DNA of 64,000 nucleotides from positions 186,001-250,000 of the forward strand of contig CALMIO010000004.1 of NCBI GenBank assembly GCA_937864035.1, written 5' to 3'. This stretch comes from an uncultured Pseudomonadota bacterium (lineage in GTDB: Bacteria; Bdellovibrionota_C; UBA2361; CALMIO01). Every line of letters starts with the position of its first letter. Position 1 is the stretch's first letter. Shown piece by piece: positions 1 to 8,533 of this stretch. The notes beneath the pieces are model-generated. The model saw only the letters and a list, made by a program, of their open reading frames with translations, made no database searches and was not told where the DNA came from. The position numbers and the translations under genes are program-made.

Positions 1-278
1 CCAAAAAAGCCGTATTTGAGACCTTCTTTGGTTTTGCAGATCTGAATAGCTGTCTTGAACTTGGCTGGATCGCTATCTTCTTCCAAGGCGGCTCGCCAAT
101 CTGGAAGCGTGATGATGGCGGCGGCCGACACTAAAGTCAGTTGCACCGCTTCTTTTGGGATATTGTCTGTGAGCTCTTTATTTTTTACTCTTTCGCTCTT
201 TAGGTCGCTATCAATTCGACTAAATTGCTTAGCCAGCTCTCGAAATTGCCTAGCTGTTTCATTACTATTTTTCAGCAT
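1..278 (-). CDS. Hypothetical protein, partial (runs off the left edge)
   Basis: An open frame of 92 codons enters from the left edge on the minus strand and begins at the ATG at 278-276, with an AGGG four to five bases upstream as a plausible ribosome binding site. The visible part starts MLKNSNETARQFRELAKQ, is rich in charged residues and looks helical or coiled-coil for about 45 residues, followed by a more hydrophobic stretch near LVSAAAIITL. I recognise no family. The C-terminal part lies outside the window. The plus-strand frame across the same bases (55-309) looks like its shadow. A 195-base gap separates it from the divergent broken gene at 474. Confidence 0.55.
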   Translation of the reverse strand, partial: MLKNSNETARQFRELAKQFSRIDSDLKSERVKNKELTDNIPKEAVQLTLVSAAAIITLPDWRAALEEDSDPAKFKTAIQICKTKEGLKYGFF

Positions 279-473
279 TAGCGCCCTTATAAGGGAAGGA
301 GTATTTTGATTGCTAACTTTATGCCGAAGTAGTTTGATAGTCAAGTATTTTTAAGTGGTTTTGCCTCGTTTATAATTACTTGTCTCCTAAGCCACTTAGT
401 AGATCAAAAACAATTGACTAACTATAGGATTTTGGTATCTTAATAGTTTACACATTTGGTGTTAGTTGTATGT

Positions 474-1232
474 ATGCCCAAGGCTCAACAAAAGGATAAT
501 CAAGAGGTTTTCTCTGAGGTAGTAACACTCCCCGCAACTCAATAACAGGATCAATCAGTCACCTTTTTGCTGAAAGATGCTTTTAAATTCTGTTGTCGTC
601 AGTTCTCAGGTGGAGAAATCCCTGAGTTAATTTCTTATTGGTTTAGCACAGCGCTTGCGGTCCCTCCAGTCGATCACAAAGAATTTCTAGCTAGAGAAAA
701 AATATTGAAAAACTTTTATAATGCTGGTTCAGATAGCTATCACTCTTTGGCGCTAAAAGGAATTTTACATTTAGCCTGTTTCCTTCGGGAAAATCCTCGA
801 CAAAAAGAGGGAGTATTAGACTATGTTGTATCGACATATCGTGATAGACCTGCATTGCTTAATCATTTTCCGCTCGATCATTCGTTTAAGCTTTTTGAAA
901 GAACTGATCGAGATACAAAATTAGTTGCCGCTGAGTATTTGTATATTTTGCACAATCATTTTGGTACTACTCAAGGCTCTCCGTTTTATTCGTTGATCAG
1001 ATTGTTGGGCGTCAAAACTGTGCAAGCTACTAATTGGGAAAACTTCCCTAGTCGTGATATAGTTTTTATGGATCGAAAATTGATTGTTCCTTTTAATGAA
1101 GATCTAATAGTTAAAAGCTGTTTAGGAGACAATTGTACTATTCCGGCTGTCGGCAGTTGGAAAGTTCCTGCTGTCCCTAAGGATCGTCATTGTAGGGGCG
1201 CTAATCCGAATAGAAATATCGGATCTCAATAA
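474..1232 (+). pseudogene. Unrecognised protein gene broken by an in-frame TAA
   Basis: Reading from ATG 474 gives MPKAQQKDNQEVF and continues in one frame to 1232, except for a single TAA at 543-545. The codons on either side are glutamine (CAA TAA CAG), so the stop could come from one C-to-T change in CAA. Downstream of the stop, 229 codons stay open with balanced protein-like composition, including FSGGEIPELISYW and a Cys pair near the C-terminus (KSCLGDNC). If the intact gene is only the downstream part, it would start at TTG 567, which has no good ribosome binding site. I recognise no family. A stem-loop follows at 1266-1291. Confidence 0.5.
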
Positions 1233-1265
1233 TTAAAAATTATTTATTAAAAAATTTAAGAGTAA

Positions 1266-1291
1266 AAAGCTTTTTCCCGAAGAAAAGCTTT
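1266..1291. terminator. Stem-loop between convergent genes
   Basis: AAAGCTTTT (1266-1274) pairs perfectly with AAAAGCTTT (1283-1291) around an 8-base loop. It lies between the stop of the plus-strand gene (1232) and the stop of the minus-strand recombinase (1307), so it can serve as a bidirectional terminator. The stem is AT-rich and the T-run is short, so strength is uncertain. Confidence 0.5.
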
Positions 1292-1306
1292 ATTTGGGGC
1301 ATGGTT

Positions 1307-2296
1307 TTAGCTTTTCCCTTCAATCAGTTCTTCGCTTTGGCTTTTTGTTTTTTCGATCGCTTCGGCTACCTCTTCGTCGCGCCTTTCAGTGTATCTCATT
1401 GTAATTTTGACATCGCTGTGTCCGAGCGCTTGAGAAACTAGCCTTAGATCTTTAGAACTATCAAGTAGATTAAGAGCGAACGAGTGTCGTAGTAGGTGAG
1501 GATGTAGTTTGAAATCGTCTGCTAGCGATCGAATAACTTGATAAAATGTTTTGGCTCCCATTAAAAGTGAGGCGGGACGTTCTAATTTAGCGCTATACAG
1601 GCTGATGAAAACGGGTAAAGTTTTATCAATAGAAGCTGGGATATTGCCAAAAGCCCGCCTGAGTTCTTCTGTTCGTTTTTCAAGGTAATCTTTTATAATC
1701 AGGCGAAGTTTTGAATTGACGTAAACGTTTCTGTATTTCCCTCCTTTGGTGCGTACTTTTCTGATCCAACCTAAGTTTGGGTCAAGTTGCGACATTCTTA
1801 GTAGGCGCGCTTCGTCGGCTCGCAATCCGGTTTCGATCATGAGATTAAAGATCGCTCTATCGCGGAATGATTTAAAATTTTTTCGCTCGCTAATTGTCTG
1901 CTCAGTTTTTTCAGATATTTTGCCGATCTGTTCATCACGCAGACCCTTTGGTTTAGTTATTGGTGAGGTTGGGTTTTTGACATCGCGGGCGGCGTTTGTG
2001 ACATTAGAAAAGTGCTCGGCGGCTATTCTGCCTAGATGTTTTAGTGTTGCTAGCCTGCGAGAGGCGCTAGTTGGAGCTTCTCCAAGACGTAATCTTTCTT
2101 CAATAAAAGATCTTACGTTTGCTTGAGTCCAACAGCTAAGAGAGAGAGTAGCCGCTTTTTCAGATTGATTTTTCGAGAGAAAATCGATAAAAAGCTCGAG
2201 ATCTCGTTGTTTAGCTCGGGCGGTGTGCGTTTCGCCGGCGGCGTAATTTGCCATGTAAAAATCTAATATTTGAGAGAAAGATTTTGCGTTCTCCAT
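1307..2296 (-). CDS. Tyrosine recombinase, XerC/XerD-like
   Basis: A 329-residue tyrosine site-specific recombinase. The N-terminal SAM-like core-binding domain spans about residues 5-100 and the catalytic domain about 120-310. The catalytic set is visible: Arg159 (ETGLRADE), Lys184 (TKGGKYRNV), His267 and Arg270 in HLLRHSFA, His293 (LGHSDVKIT) and the nucleophile Tyr302 (MRYT). Length and spacing fit XerC/XerD and simple integrases. In the cell such enzymes resolve chromosome dimers at dif or integrate small elements. No dif-like site or phage genes were seen nearby, so housekeeping Xer versus element integrase cannot be decided. It converges with the broken gene at 474-1232 and is divergent from lpxI. 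Confidence 0.88.
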   Translation of the reverse strand: MENAKSFSQILDFYMANYAAGETHTARAKQRDLELFIDFLSKNQSEKAATLSLSCWTQANVRSFIEERLRLGEAPTSASRRLATLKHLGRIAAEHFSNVTNAARDVKNPTSPITKPKGLRDEQIGKISEKTEQTISERKNFKSFRDRAIFNLMIETGLRADEARLLRMSQLDPNLGWIRKVRTKGGKYRNVYVNSKLRLIIKDYLEKRTEELRRAFGNIPASIDKTLPVFISLYSAKLERPASLLMGAKTFYQVIRSLADDFKLHPHLLRHSFALNLLDSSKDLRLVSQALGHSDVKITMRYTERRDEEVAEAIEKTKSQSEELIEGKS

Positions 2297-2415
2297 AAAC
2301 TATAACTTTATTTTATCGCTCGCTTATTGACGGCGCACTATGTTAAAATATCCTTTATTTCGGATGCTTCTTGTGTGATTGATTCTCGATATTTCTATAA
2401 AAATTCCAAAAAATA

Positions 2416-3243
2416 GTGGTGGATAAACAGGTCAACAAAGAGGTATTGGGTATTATTGCTGGCAATGGTAGTCTGCCTCTGCAACTTGCAGAGGAGTTGA
2501 AGCGCCGTGACTTGCCGTTTGTGATAGTCGCTCATATTAATGAGACCAATCCAGAAATTGCTAAATATTGTGATGATGTTTATTGGATTAAAGTTGGGCA
2601 ATTGTCGGCTCCATTAAATTTTTTTAAAAAGCAGGGGGTCAAAAGCGCGGTTTTAGTTGGAGGTATAGCGAGAATCAAGACTTTGCGTTCGTTTCGTCCC
2701 GATCTGAGGGGATTGAAACTAATTTGGCGCGCTCAGTCTTTCAGGGATGACGCGATCTTGCGAGCTATTATTAGCGAGATTGAAAACGAGGGAATTAAAA
2801 TTATTTCGGTAGCAGATCTCTTACCTGATATTTTAGTAAACGAGGGTGTTCTTACTAGAAGAGCTTTGTCTGAAGCAGAGAGAGCCGACGCCGAGATTGC
2901 TCTTGAAGCGGCAAGATTAATCGGAAAAGCTGATATAGGGCAGACTGTGGTGGCTAAAAATAAAACTATTGTCGCGGTCGAGGGAATTGAGGGCACTGAC
3001 GCGACGATTAAACGAGCCGGTCAGCTTGTAGGGGCCGGTTGCGTGGTTGTTAAAATACTGAAACCTCATCAAGACCAGCGGGCGGACTTGCCGGTGATCG
3101 GCGAGAGGACTATCCAATCAATGCGGGAGGCGATGGCTAGCGCTTTGGTCGTGCAAGCTGGGAAAACTATTATTTTAGATCCAAATGGTGTGGTTAATGG
3201 CGCTAATAAGTTCGGAATGGCGATAGAGGCGTGGAGTGTTTAA
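2416..3243 (+). CDS. lpxI: UDP-2,3-diacylglucosamine pyrophosphatase LpxI
   Basis: A 275-residue LpxI (DUF1009) protein. LpxI hydrolyses UDP-2,3-diacylglucosamine to lipid X plus UMP in lipid A synthesis and replaces LpxH in many alphaproteobacteria, deltaproteobacteria and other diderms. The N-terminal Rossmann-like part begins GIIAGNGSLPL (about residues 12-22) and VGGIARIK follows near 81-88. The C-terminal domain carries VAVEGIEGTDATIKRAG, KILKPHQDQRADLPVIG and the ending NKFGMAIEAWSV, all family-typical. The GTG at 2416 is chosen because the family N-terminus follows within ten residues, though no clear Shine-Dalgarno precedes it. It stands alone, without other lpx genes, and is followed by tRNAs. 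Confidence 0.9.
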   Translation: MVDKQVNKEVLGIIAGNGSLPLQLAEELKRRDLPFVIVAHINETNPEIAKYCDDVYWIKVGQLSAPLNFFKKQGVKSAVLVGGIARIKTLRSFRPDLRGLKLIWRAQSFRDDAILRAIISEIENEGIKIISVADLLPDILVNEGVLTRRALSEAERADAEIALEAARLIGKADIGQTVVAKNKTIVAVEGIEGTDATIKRAGQLVGAGCVVVKILKPHQDQRADLPVIGERTIQSMREAMASALVVQAGKTIILDPNGVVNGANKFGMAIEAWSV

Positions 3244-3306
3244 TTTGTCAGAAGTTTTTTGGGAATCTCTAATAATGGGCTCTAGGCAATCTGTTTTTAG
3301 GTTTTA

Positions 3307-3338
3307 TTGGGCGGACTTGACATAGCAAGTTTGCCCAG
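3307..3338 (+). promoter_or_regulatory. Hairpin overlapping a promoter-like -35 ahead of the tRNA pair
   Basis: GGGCGGACTTG (3309-3319) pairs with CAAGTTTGCCC (3326-3336) over 11 base pairs with two G-T pairs and a 6-base loop, extendable by two pairs outside. The hairpin includes a perfect -35 hexamer, TTGACA (3317-3322), with TACTCT at 3340-3345 after 17 bases. It could be the lpxI terminator (no T-run follows), the tRNA promoter, or both overlaid. The tRNA-Ile begins 39 bases after the -10-like hexamer. Confidence 0.45.
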
Positions 3339-3383
3339 CTACTCTGAAACTTCTGGTTTCTCCCTAAATCGGGGATTAAAAGC

Positions 3384-3457
<74 letters not shown>

Positions 3458-3474
3458 TATTTAATAATTACTGA

Positions 3475-3547
3475 GGGCCAGTAGCTCAGTTGGTAGAGCA
3501 TCGGCTTTGCAAGCCGGGGGTCAGGGGTTCGACCCCCCTCTGGTCCA
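3475..3547 (+). tRNA. tRNA-Ala (TGC)
   Basis: A 73-base tRNA. The acceptor stem is GGGCCAG paired with CTGGTCC with discriminator A3547. The anticodon loop TTTGCAA contains TGC and the T arm is GGGGG-TTCGACC-CCCC. No encoded CCA. It follows tRNA-Ile by 17 bases and is presumably cotranscribed with it. Confidence 0.97.
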
Positions 3548-3889
3548 TGTTTTTCCCCCGCTTGATTTTTCGCTAGGCGCTCTGGTCTAAGGGACTGCTC
3601 CACCCTAGGCTAAAAAGTCTAGGGGTAATATAGAGTTTGTTGGAAGAAGTTAGAACCTACTTCCAAACAGAATCCTAACTAATTTTCGCTTTATGGCAAA
3701 ATTTGTCTTGACACCGCTCTTGCCGTGCAATATCACTAGCGACTTACAGCCAATAACGGCGAAAAAATTGCCATGAGCGGGAGCTATCTTTCAAAACAAG
3801 CCGTTCTAAACTAGGCAAATCGAGTCAAGATTTTTGCGTCATCTTGAGGTATAGTTGATAATATGGCAGTGTTGCCAGTTGGAAGATTG
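3548..3889. other. Gene-free structured stretch after the tRNAs
   Basis: No convincing reading frame in 342 bases. It holds a hairpin CCCTAGGCT/AGTCTAGGG with an AAAA loop (3603-3624), a second inverted repeat TTGGAAG/CTTCCAA just downstream (about 3640-3676), and a promoter-like pair TTGACA (3708-3713) and TATCAC (3731-3736) spaced by 17 bases and pointing right. Nothing obvious is driven by that promoter: the next gene lies on the opposite strand. The stretch may contain an unrecognised small RNA or be leftover spacer DNA. Confidence 0.4.
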
Positions 3890-4668
3890 TTATTTATCCA
3901 TTTTTTCTCGCGCAACCTGTTGAATTTTAGATTGTATTTCTTTCTTGAATTTTTTCCCGACTGTATCAAAAAGGTTTAATAAATCATCAAAGGTGTTTTT
4001 GCCACCGAGAAAATTCCAATATTCTTCCCCAATTAAAAATTCTTTGCTTTTTTCTAACACTCCTTGTTCTGTAAATCTCTCGTAGGGTTGTGGATAATAA
4101 GGATTGTATGGAAAGGCAAGAAAAACTTTAATCGGACTTCTGCGACGCGCCACCCACTCCAAAAGTTTTGTTTTTGATTTGGTGAAAACATCAATATTTG
4201 GCTTTACTGTTTTAATCTCAAAATAGTGTTCCTTACCATCTCGTTTCATATAAAAGTCGGCAATACGACCTTCTTTTTGTGGTTTGGCGTCTTTGGGAGG
4301 AACCGCTAAAACTCGTTTTACCTCTGCCGCATGATTTACTTTTGTTTCGCCGTTACGAAGACTTCTCACAATATCGTCAATTACTGATTTCTGTTCACTG
4401 GAAAGAACGCCACCGACATCATATTTTTTAAAACATTCCTTAGCTGTCTCCTCAGTAATAATTTTTGAAACATCCTCATAGATTGACATTCCAAGCGTAG
4501 TAGCAATTGAGTGTATAAAAGAATAAGCAGCACTTTTTCGCTATCTTGAATAAGTCGAATTAAAAACGGCATTGAGGAAGTTTCGCGCGCATAACGACGC
4601 AGCTTATCTTCAATTTTTCCTTCAAGTAGAGTTGTAATTTTTTCTTTTTGTGATTTTGATAAAGCCAT
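3890..4668 (-). pseudogene. TdeIII-family type II restriction endonuclease, frameshifted
   Basis: Two overlapping minus-strand frames together make one TdeIII-like nuclease. The N-terminal piece (from ATG 4668, MALSKSQKEKITTLLEG) and the C-terminal piece (in frame to 3890) join at the five-T run 4534-4538. One extra base there restores EKSAAYSFIHSIATT, which matches the family. The catalytic PD-(D/E)xK core is intact downstream: ADFYM, then FEIKTVKPN. The prototype enzyme, as I recall, cuts GGNCC. Two bases separate it from the upstream methyltransferase, so the two form an M-R operon. As read, no full nuclease is made unless the shift is a sequencing error in the homopolymer. Confidence 0.75.
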
Positions 4669-4670
4669 AA

Positions 4671-6260
4671 TTATTTTCCATTTTTGAGATGAAAAATTAT
4701 TTCTGAATAAGGCGATTTGTCCCTCTCTGTTCTATTCAACACTGGTCGCTTGAATTTATTTACAATTCTCATTCCAGCTTTTTCAGCAATCGCAGGATAT
4801 AAATTCCATTTGTCATTTGCGACCAAGAAAATATCGAAATTATCTACTAAAAATCTCCTACAATTATTTAGAACATCTACAATACCTGTAACATACGAAG
4901 CGCGCGCCCCGGCTCCTTGACCTTGGTAAAGCGGCCCTATTTCTAATTCATCTTTGCGTTCAAGTTCGAATAAATCGTAAGCATAAGCGTGCTGTTCGTG
5001 ATAGTCAATTTGACCTACATAAGGGGGAGAGGAAAAGATACCCTTAATTTTCTGTTTTTGTAGTATTGAATAGAAATTTTTATTGCCCTTTTCTACCTCT
5101 CTGAAAATGTCAACTGTGCGTGAATCTGCCGGAATAATCGCATAATATGAATTTGTTTTTAATTTAGAAAATATTCTTAGCCGATAAAGTGTATCAGTAG
5201 CATAACGATTAAACCATGATTTTATTGAGAAAAGCGGCTTACAGATTTTTTTATGTTTCCAGCAGTAATACGTGGTAATCTGCGGTTCTTTGAGGGTAGC
5301 CAAATCCGAATGTGTCGTGGCTCGACACGATCTAATCGTACGGCTCAAAATGACGGACAAAATCTTTTTGTTTTTAACATCTTTAATTTTCTTGATTTGT
5401 TCAAAGGCAAAATCAATTTCTTTACGAATATTTCGAATATACCATTTGTCCAAAAAGTTTTTGGTGGGGAAATGATTAAGTTCAATACCAAACTTTTTGA
5501 CCAACTGGTTGTAGGTTTTTAGAAATTCTTTCTCTTTTTCGATTGCAAATTTTTCCTCTTCAATCTCTTTTCTTTGAACTTTGTATTTGAATTCGGGGCT
5601 TGGAAAATATTTGTTATTGAAATCGGCCATGCGCGTCAAAAGCTCATTTTCAAAAACGGTTATGTTGCTGTCAGTTTCGTAGCTTGTAATTGCTTGTTTG
5701 ACTTTGGATATTTCGTTTTCTAACGAAGATAAATCATAGGAGAGTAATTTTGTTTCTGTAATCATGCAGTTGAAATGGGATATATCAATACCTATAGAGT
5801 GCATCCCCATTTCGTGCGCTTGCACGAGTGTTGTGCCGGAACCGGAAAACGGATCAAGAATTACGTCGCCGGGTCTAAAATAAACTTCTTTTTTGAAATC
5901 GTCTGTGTGATCGTCAATAAAATATTGAACGAGTTGCGGGATAAATTTTCCTTTATATGGATGTAGGCGATGAACATGTTTTGTTGTATCTTTTTCTCGG
6001 AGATAGTCGAATGATAATTCCCAATTCAAATCATCACCAAGCCGTTTTTTCCAATTGATTTCACGCCAATCACGATACGATTCATAGTATTTTTTTAAAT
6101 CGTTAATATCTACCAGTAGAGAATTTCCGCTACTGTACTTTCGCACCTTCCCATATTGCACCAAGTACGAGATATTAGATTCGCTGACATCTCTTTTAAG
6201 AAAATTGCTTGCCCAATGGCTCGCTTCTTTTATTGTGAGTAAGTTGTTTGTTTGTTGCAC
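4671..6260 (-). CDS. Site-specific DNA methyltransferase of the TdeIII-like R-M pair
   Basis: A 529-residue amino-methyltransferase. An N-terminal helix-turn-helix-like segment (about residues 5-60) precedes the SAM-binding motif I, DPFSGSGTT (136-144). The catalytic motif IV is SSPPY (410-414), a form typical of N4-cytosine methylases. Motif I comes before motif IV, with a long lysine-rich insert (about 190-300) between them that probably includes target recognition. It would protect the host from the adjacent nuclease, whose gene starts two bases beyond this stop. Start is GTG 6260; a GAGG lies 11 bases upstream. The whole pair is AT-richer than its surroundings and sits just past a tRNA pair, suggesting transfer. 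Confidence 0.85.
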   Translation of the reverse strand: MQQTNNLLTIKEASHWASNFLKRDVSESNISYLVQYGKVRKYSSGNSLLVDINDLKKYYESYRDWREINWKKRLGDDLNWELSFDYLREKDTTKHVHRLHPYKGKFIPQLVQYFIDDHTDDFKKEVYFRPGDVILDPFSGSGTTLVQAHEMGMHSIGIDISHFNCMITETKLLSYDLSSLENEISKVKQAITSYETDSNITVFENELLTRMADFNNKYFPSPEFKYKVQRKEIEEEKFAIEKEKEFLKTYNQLVKKFGIELNHFPTKNFLDKWYIRNIRKEIDFAFEQIKKIKDVKNKKILSVILSRTIRSCRATTHSDLATLKEPQITTYYCWKHKKICKPLFSIKSWFNRYATDTLYRLRIFSKLKTNSYYAIIPADSRTVDIFREVEKGNKNFYSILQKQKIKGIFSSPPYVGQIDYHEQHAYAYDLFELERKDELEIGPLYQGQGAGARASYVTGIVDVLNNCRRFLVDNFDIFLVANDKWNLYPAIAEKAGMRIVNKFKRPVLNRTERDKSPYSEIIFHLKNGK

Positions 6261-6264
6261 AGCT

Positions 6265-6351
6265 TTATTGCCTCAAAAAATCATCAGTCAACACGTCGAT
6301 GGCTTTTACAATACGGTTAAACGTCTCAATAGTCGAGTTCGGACTTATCAT
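6265..6351 (-). CDS. Possible 28-residue ORF just upstream of the methyltransferase
   Basis: ATG 6351 opens a frame ending at 6265, four bases before the methyltransferase GTG. It contains TIETFNRIVKAIDVLTDDF and is helix-like. An in-frame TAA lies a few codons upstream of the ATG, so it is not the tail of a longer frame. Small control proteins often precede R-M genes, but this is much shorter than a usual C protein. It may be a remnant or chance. Confidence 0.22.
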   Translation of the reverse strand: MISPNSTIETFNRIVKAIDVLTDDFLRQ

Positions 6352-6796
6352 TAAAGTAAATTTTAATTAACGATCAGTGCGCAAGTTTAGATAGTTTATC
6401 TTGCGAAAACCTTTTTTTGGCGTAATCATTTTATATTTTTTTACGTATTATAGATATATTATACTAGTAATATATGACAAAAGATATAATAGTCGTATAA
6501 CTGACACGTTTTAATTGTGTCAACTTTTTATTCTGCTATCAATTTCAAGGGGAGTTCCTCAGTTTGTTCCGCGTTGCCAAGCGCAAGGAATGTAAGCGGT
6601 TTGTCTTTTTGATTAGCAAGTCAGCAAAGTCTGTGGAAATTAACAGATCTTTTTAGGGAGCATGCGCAAAAAACTTTTGCCTATTTTTCTTTTTTTTCTA
6701 AAAAGAAATTTAGCGATTTAGGGGGGGGCGGCGCTGTTAATTTTTTTGTATGTGGCATGTGGGCGGCGGTTGTGAGGGATATTGGTTTTTCTTTTG

Positions 6797-6830
6797 CCTA
6801 CTTTTCTTTTTTTCTAAAAAGAAAAGTAGG
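6797..6830. terminator. 15-bp perfect hairpin, CTTTTC/GAAAAG family
   Basis: CCTACTTTTCTTTTT (6797-6811) pairs perfectly with AAAAAGAAAAGTAGG (6816-6830) around a TTCT loop. It lies 12 bases beyond the stop of the decayed minus-strand fragment at 6843. A related hairpin occupies the same place after the intact paralogue (9015-9043). It therefore looks like that gene family's terminator, duplicated along with it. Confidence 0.55.
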
Positions 6831-6842
6831 TTGGGAGGAGAT

Positions 6843-6932
6843 CTAAGGTCGGTAAATTTTTAAAGAGTGTGTTTCTATAAAGCTAAAGACTATTTTGAGT
6901 GGCGTTATTTGATCTGTAAACATTTTAAGTTC
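6843..6932 (-). pseudogene. Decayed C-terminal fragment of a paralogue of the 9069-9716 gene
   Basis: Reading the minus strand from 6932 to the TAG at 6843 gives 29 residues, including KMFTDQITPLKIVFSF and ending IYRP. Against the C-terminus of the gene at 9069-9716 (EFRMFQDQIMPLK ... IYRPWIAS), 16 residues are identical by hand alignment with one gap. Similarity is also visible in the DNA (AAGGTCGGTAAAT shared). Nothing upstream of 6932 can be aligned, so only the 3' end of the copy survives. Confidence 0.6.
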
Positions 6933-7262
6933 GTCTGTTATTTTAGGTGTTGATGCAATTTAAGTCGCGTGTTTTTTTGTCGGTTATTTTTGTTGATAAA
7001 AGCGATTTTTTTAAAAAAAATAAATAATCTTTTTTGGATAGAAGGTTATTGACTGGCAAGGCGTCTCCATGTCATGAAAAACCGCATTCTTTTGGTTGTA
7101 ATTTTTAAGTCTCCTTGGTTGTTATTGAAAAAAATCGTTGGTTAGTTTAGAGATGGGCGTTTTTACGGAAGACATGATTGTCAAATTTTCGTTTTAGGTT
7201 GCATAATAGGAGCGATTAAAAATAAATTCAAAATTATTCCGAAACTATTTTAAACATTTTGT

Positions 7263-8532
7263 ATGATTTGCGCGCGTGAAATTTTTGTCCGGATCAAACG
7301 AACGTTTTTGGTTAAAAGGTTTTTTTTGACATGTCGTAATTTTGCCGTTGCCAACAAAAGTTTTTTATTGAGTCCTGTAGGTAGAATATATTCGCTGAAA
7401 GTAGTCATTGGTTTAAGTTTTATTTTTGGTTTTTTGTTTTCGTTAAGACTTTGGACGGCGTCGAGGTTTTATCCCGTCGCGCCGATATTTTACGTTGTTT
7501 TGCCGATTGCGCGTCCGATTGATTGGATTATTTTGTTTGCGATTTTTGGTTTTTTGGCGACGGTAGTTTTGTCTGCTAAACCGAAGATCTTTATTTGGAT
7601 TGCGATAACGATAATTTTGCTTTTAGTTTTTTTGACCAGCAAAGGTTGCAACCGTGGGTTTATCAATATTTATTCATGTTTGCCGCGTTGGGATTGTTTT
7701 CTTGGAAATCGCATGACATAACGGGTCAGAATGCGACGTTGAACGTTTGTCGATTTATAATCGCTAGCATCTATTTTTGGAGCGGAGCGCAAAAGATAAA
7801 TTCTCAATTTATAATTGAGGTTTTCCTTGGATGGTTTCGTCGATAGCGCGATTTTTCCCAGCTTTTATGGAACCTATTTTTTGCGTTTTTGGTCTCTTTG
7901 TTCCTTTTATTGAAATTTGGATTGGAGTTGGATTGATAACTCAAAAATATAGAACCAAAGCGATTTGGCTGGCGTTCGCAATGTGTTTTTTTGTTTTGTT
8001 GACAATTGGTCCGCTTGGACATAATTGGAACAGCGTTGTATGGCCTTGGAATGTTATGATGGCTATTAGTGTTTTTGTTCTTTTTGTTGACACGGAAGCG
8101 ATTTTGCCAAGGGATATTTTATGGGTTAAAAATTTTTTCTTTCATAAAATTGTTTTGATTATGTTCGGAATACTACCATTATTTTCTTTTTTTAATTTAT
8201 GGGATTCTTATCTTTCGTGGTCTTTGTATTCTGGCGCTATCAATGACGCGGCGCTTTATATAAACGATCGGGTAAAAGACAGGCTCCCGCCTTATGTGCG
8301 GTAGTTTGCGCGCGCCGCTGATAATGGCAAAAATGTTTTGCCAATTTCCGATTGGGCGTTTGCTGAATTAAACGTTCCTCCATATCCTGAAAAACGAGTG
8401 TTTAAGCGTATTGCCAAAAATATTTGCAAGATTGCGGACGAGCCGCGCGAAGTTGAGCTTGTTATGCGTGGTCGCTGGTCTTGGTTTGCTATTTACGATC
8501 GGCAAACGTTAAGTTGCGCTCAGTTGAATTAA
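7263..8532 (+). pseudogene. Polytopic membrane protein gene with two frameshifts and a stop
   Basis: Three plus-strand frames join into one multi-helix membrane protein. The first shift is in the seven-T run 7627-7633: one more T gives VFFDQQRLQPWVYQY. The second is near 7819-7822, where one more T gives EVFPWMVSSIARFF. The third lesion is TAG at 8302-8304, after which the frame continues in phase (FARAADNGKNVLPISDW) to 8532, consistent with CAG to TAG. Motifs such as YFWSGAQKIN, QPWVYQY and GPLGHNWNSVVWPWN recall HTTM/DoxX-like integral membrane proteins, but I cannot assign a function. At least eight hydrophobic segments are visible. With three independent lesions the gene is very probably dead. 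Confidence 0.7.
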
Positions 8533-8533
8533 A

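Larger units (their letters stand above)
6352..7262. other. Long AT-rich stretch without an intact gene
   Basis: This 911-base gap holds no complete gene. The left half is AT-rich with possible promoter elements for the methyltransferase. The middle has two related T-rich/A-rich palindromes (about 6674-6710 and 6797-6830). After these comes a decayed fragment of a paralogue of the Nudix-like gene (6843-6932, listed separately). The right part, to 7262, shows nothing I can support. Confidence 0.5.

Noticed and set aside
55..309. 84-codon plus-strand frame at the left edge
   Set aside because: It overlaps an open minus-strand frame with an ATG and ribosome binding site; the plus-strand translation is Ser/Leu-rich as expected of a shadow.
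543..545. TAA read as glutamine (altered genetic code)
   Set aside because: All housekeeping genes here end with TAA, TAG or TGA in the usual way, so a simple nonsense mutation is the better reading.
3548..3889. Remains of 23S or 16S rRNA next to the tRNAs
   Set aside because: No recognisable rRNA segments could be found on either side of the tRNA pair.
4520..4545. Programmed -1 frameshift in the restriction gene
   Set aside because: The A-run in the minus-strand frame does not form a proper X XXY YYZ slippery site and relatives are single-frame from memory; a one-base indel is simpler.
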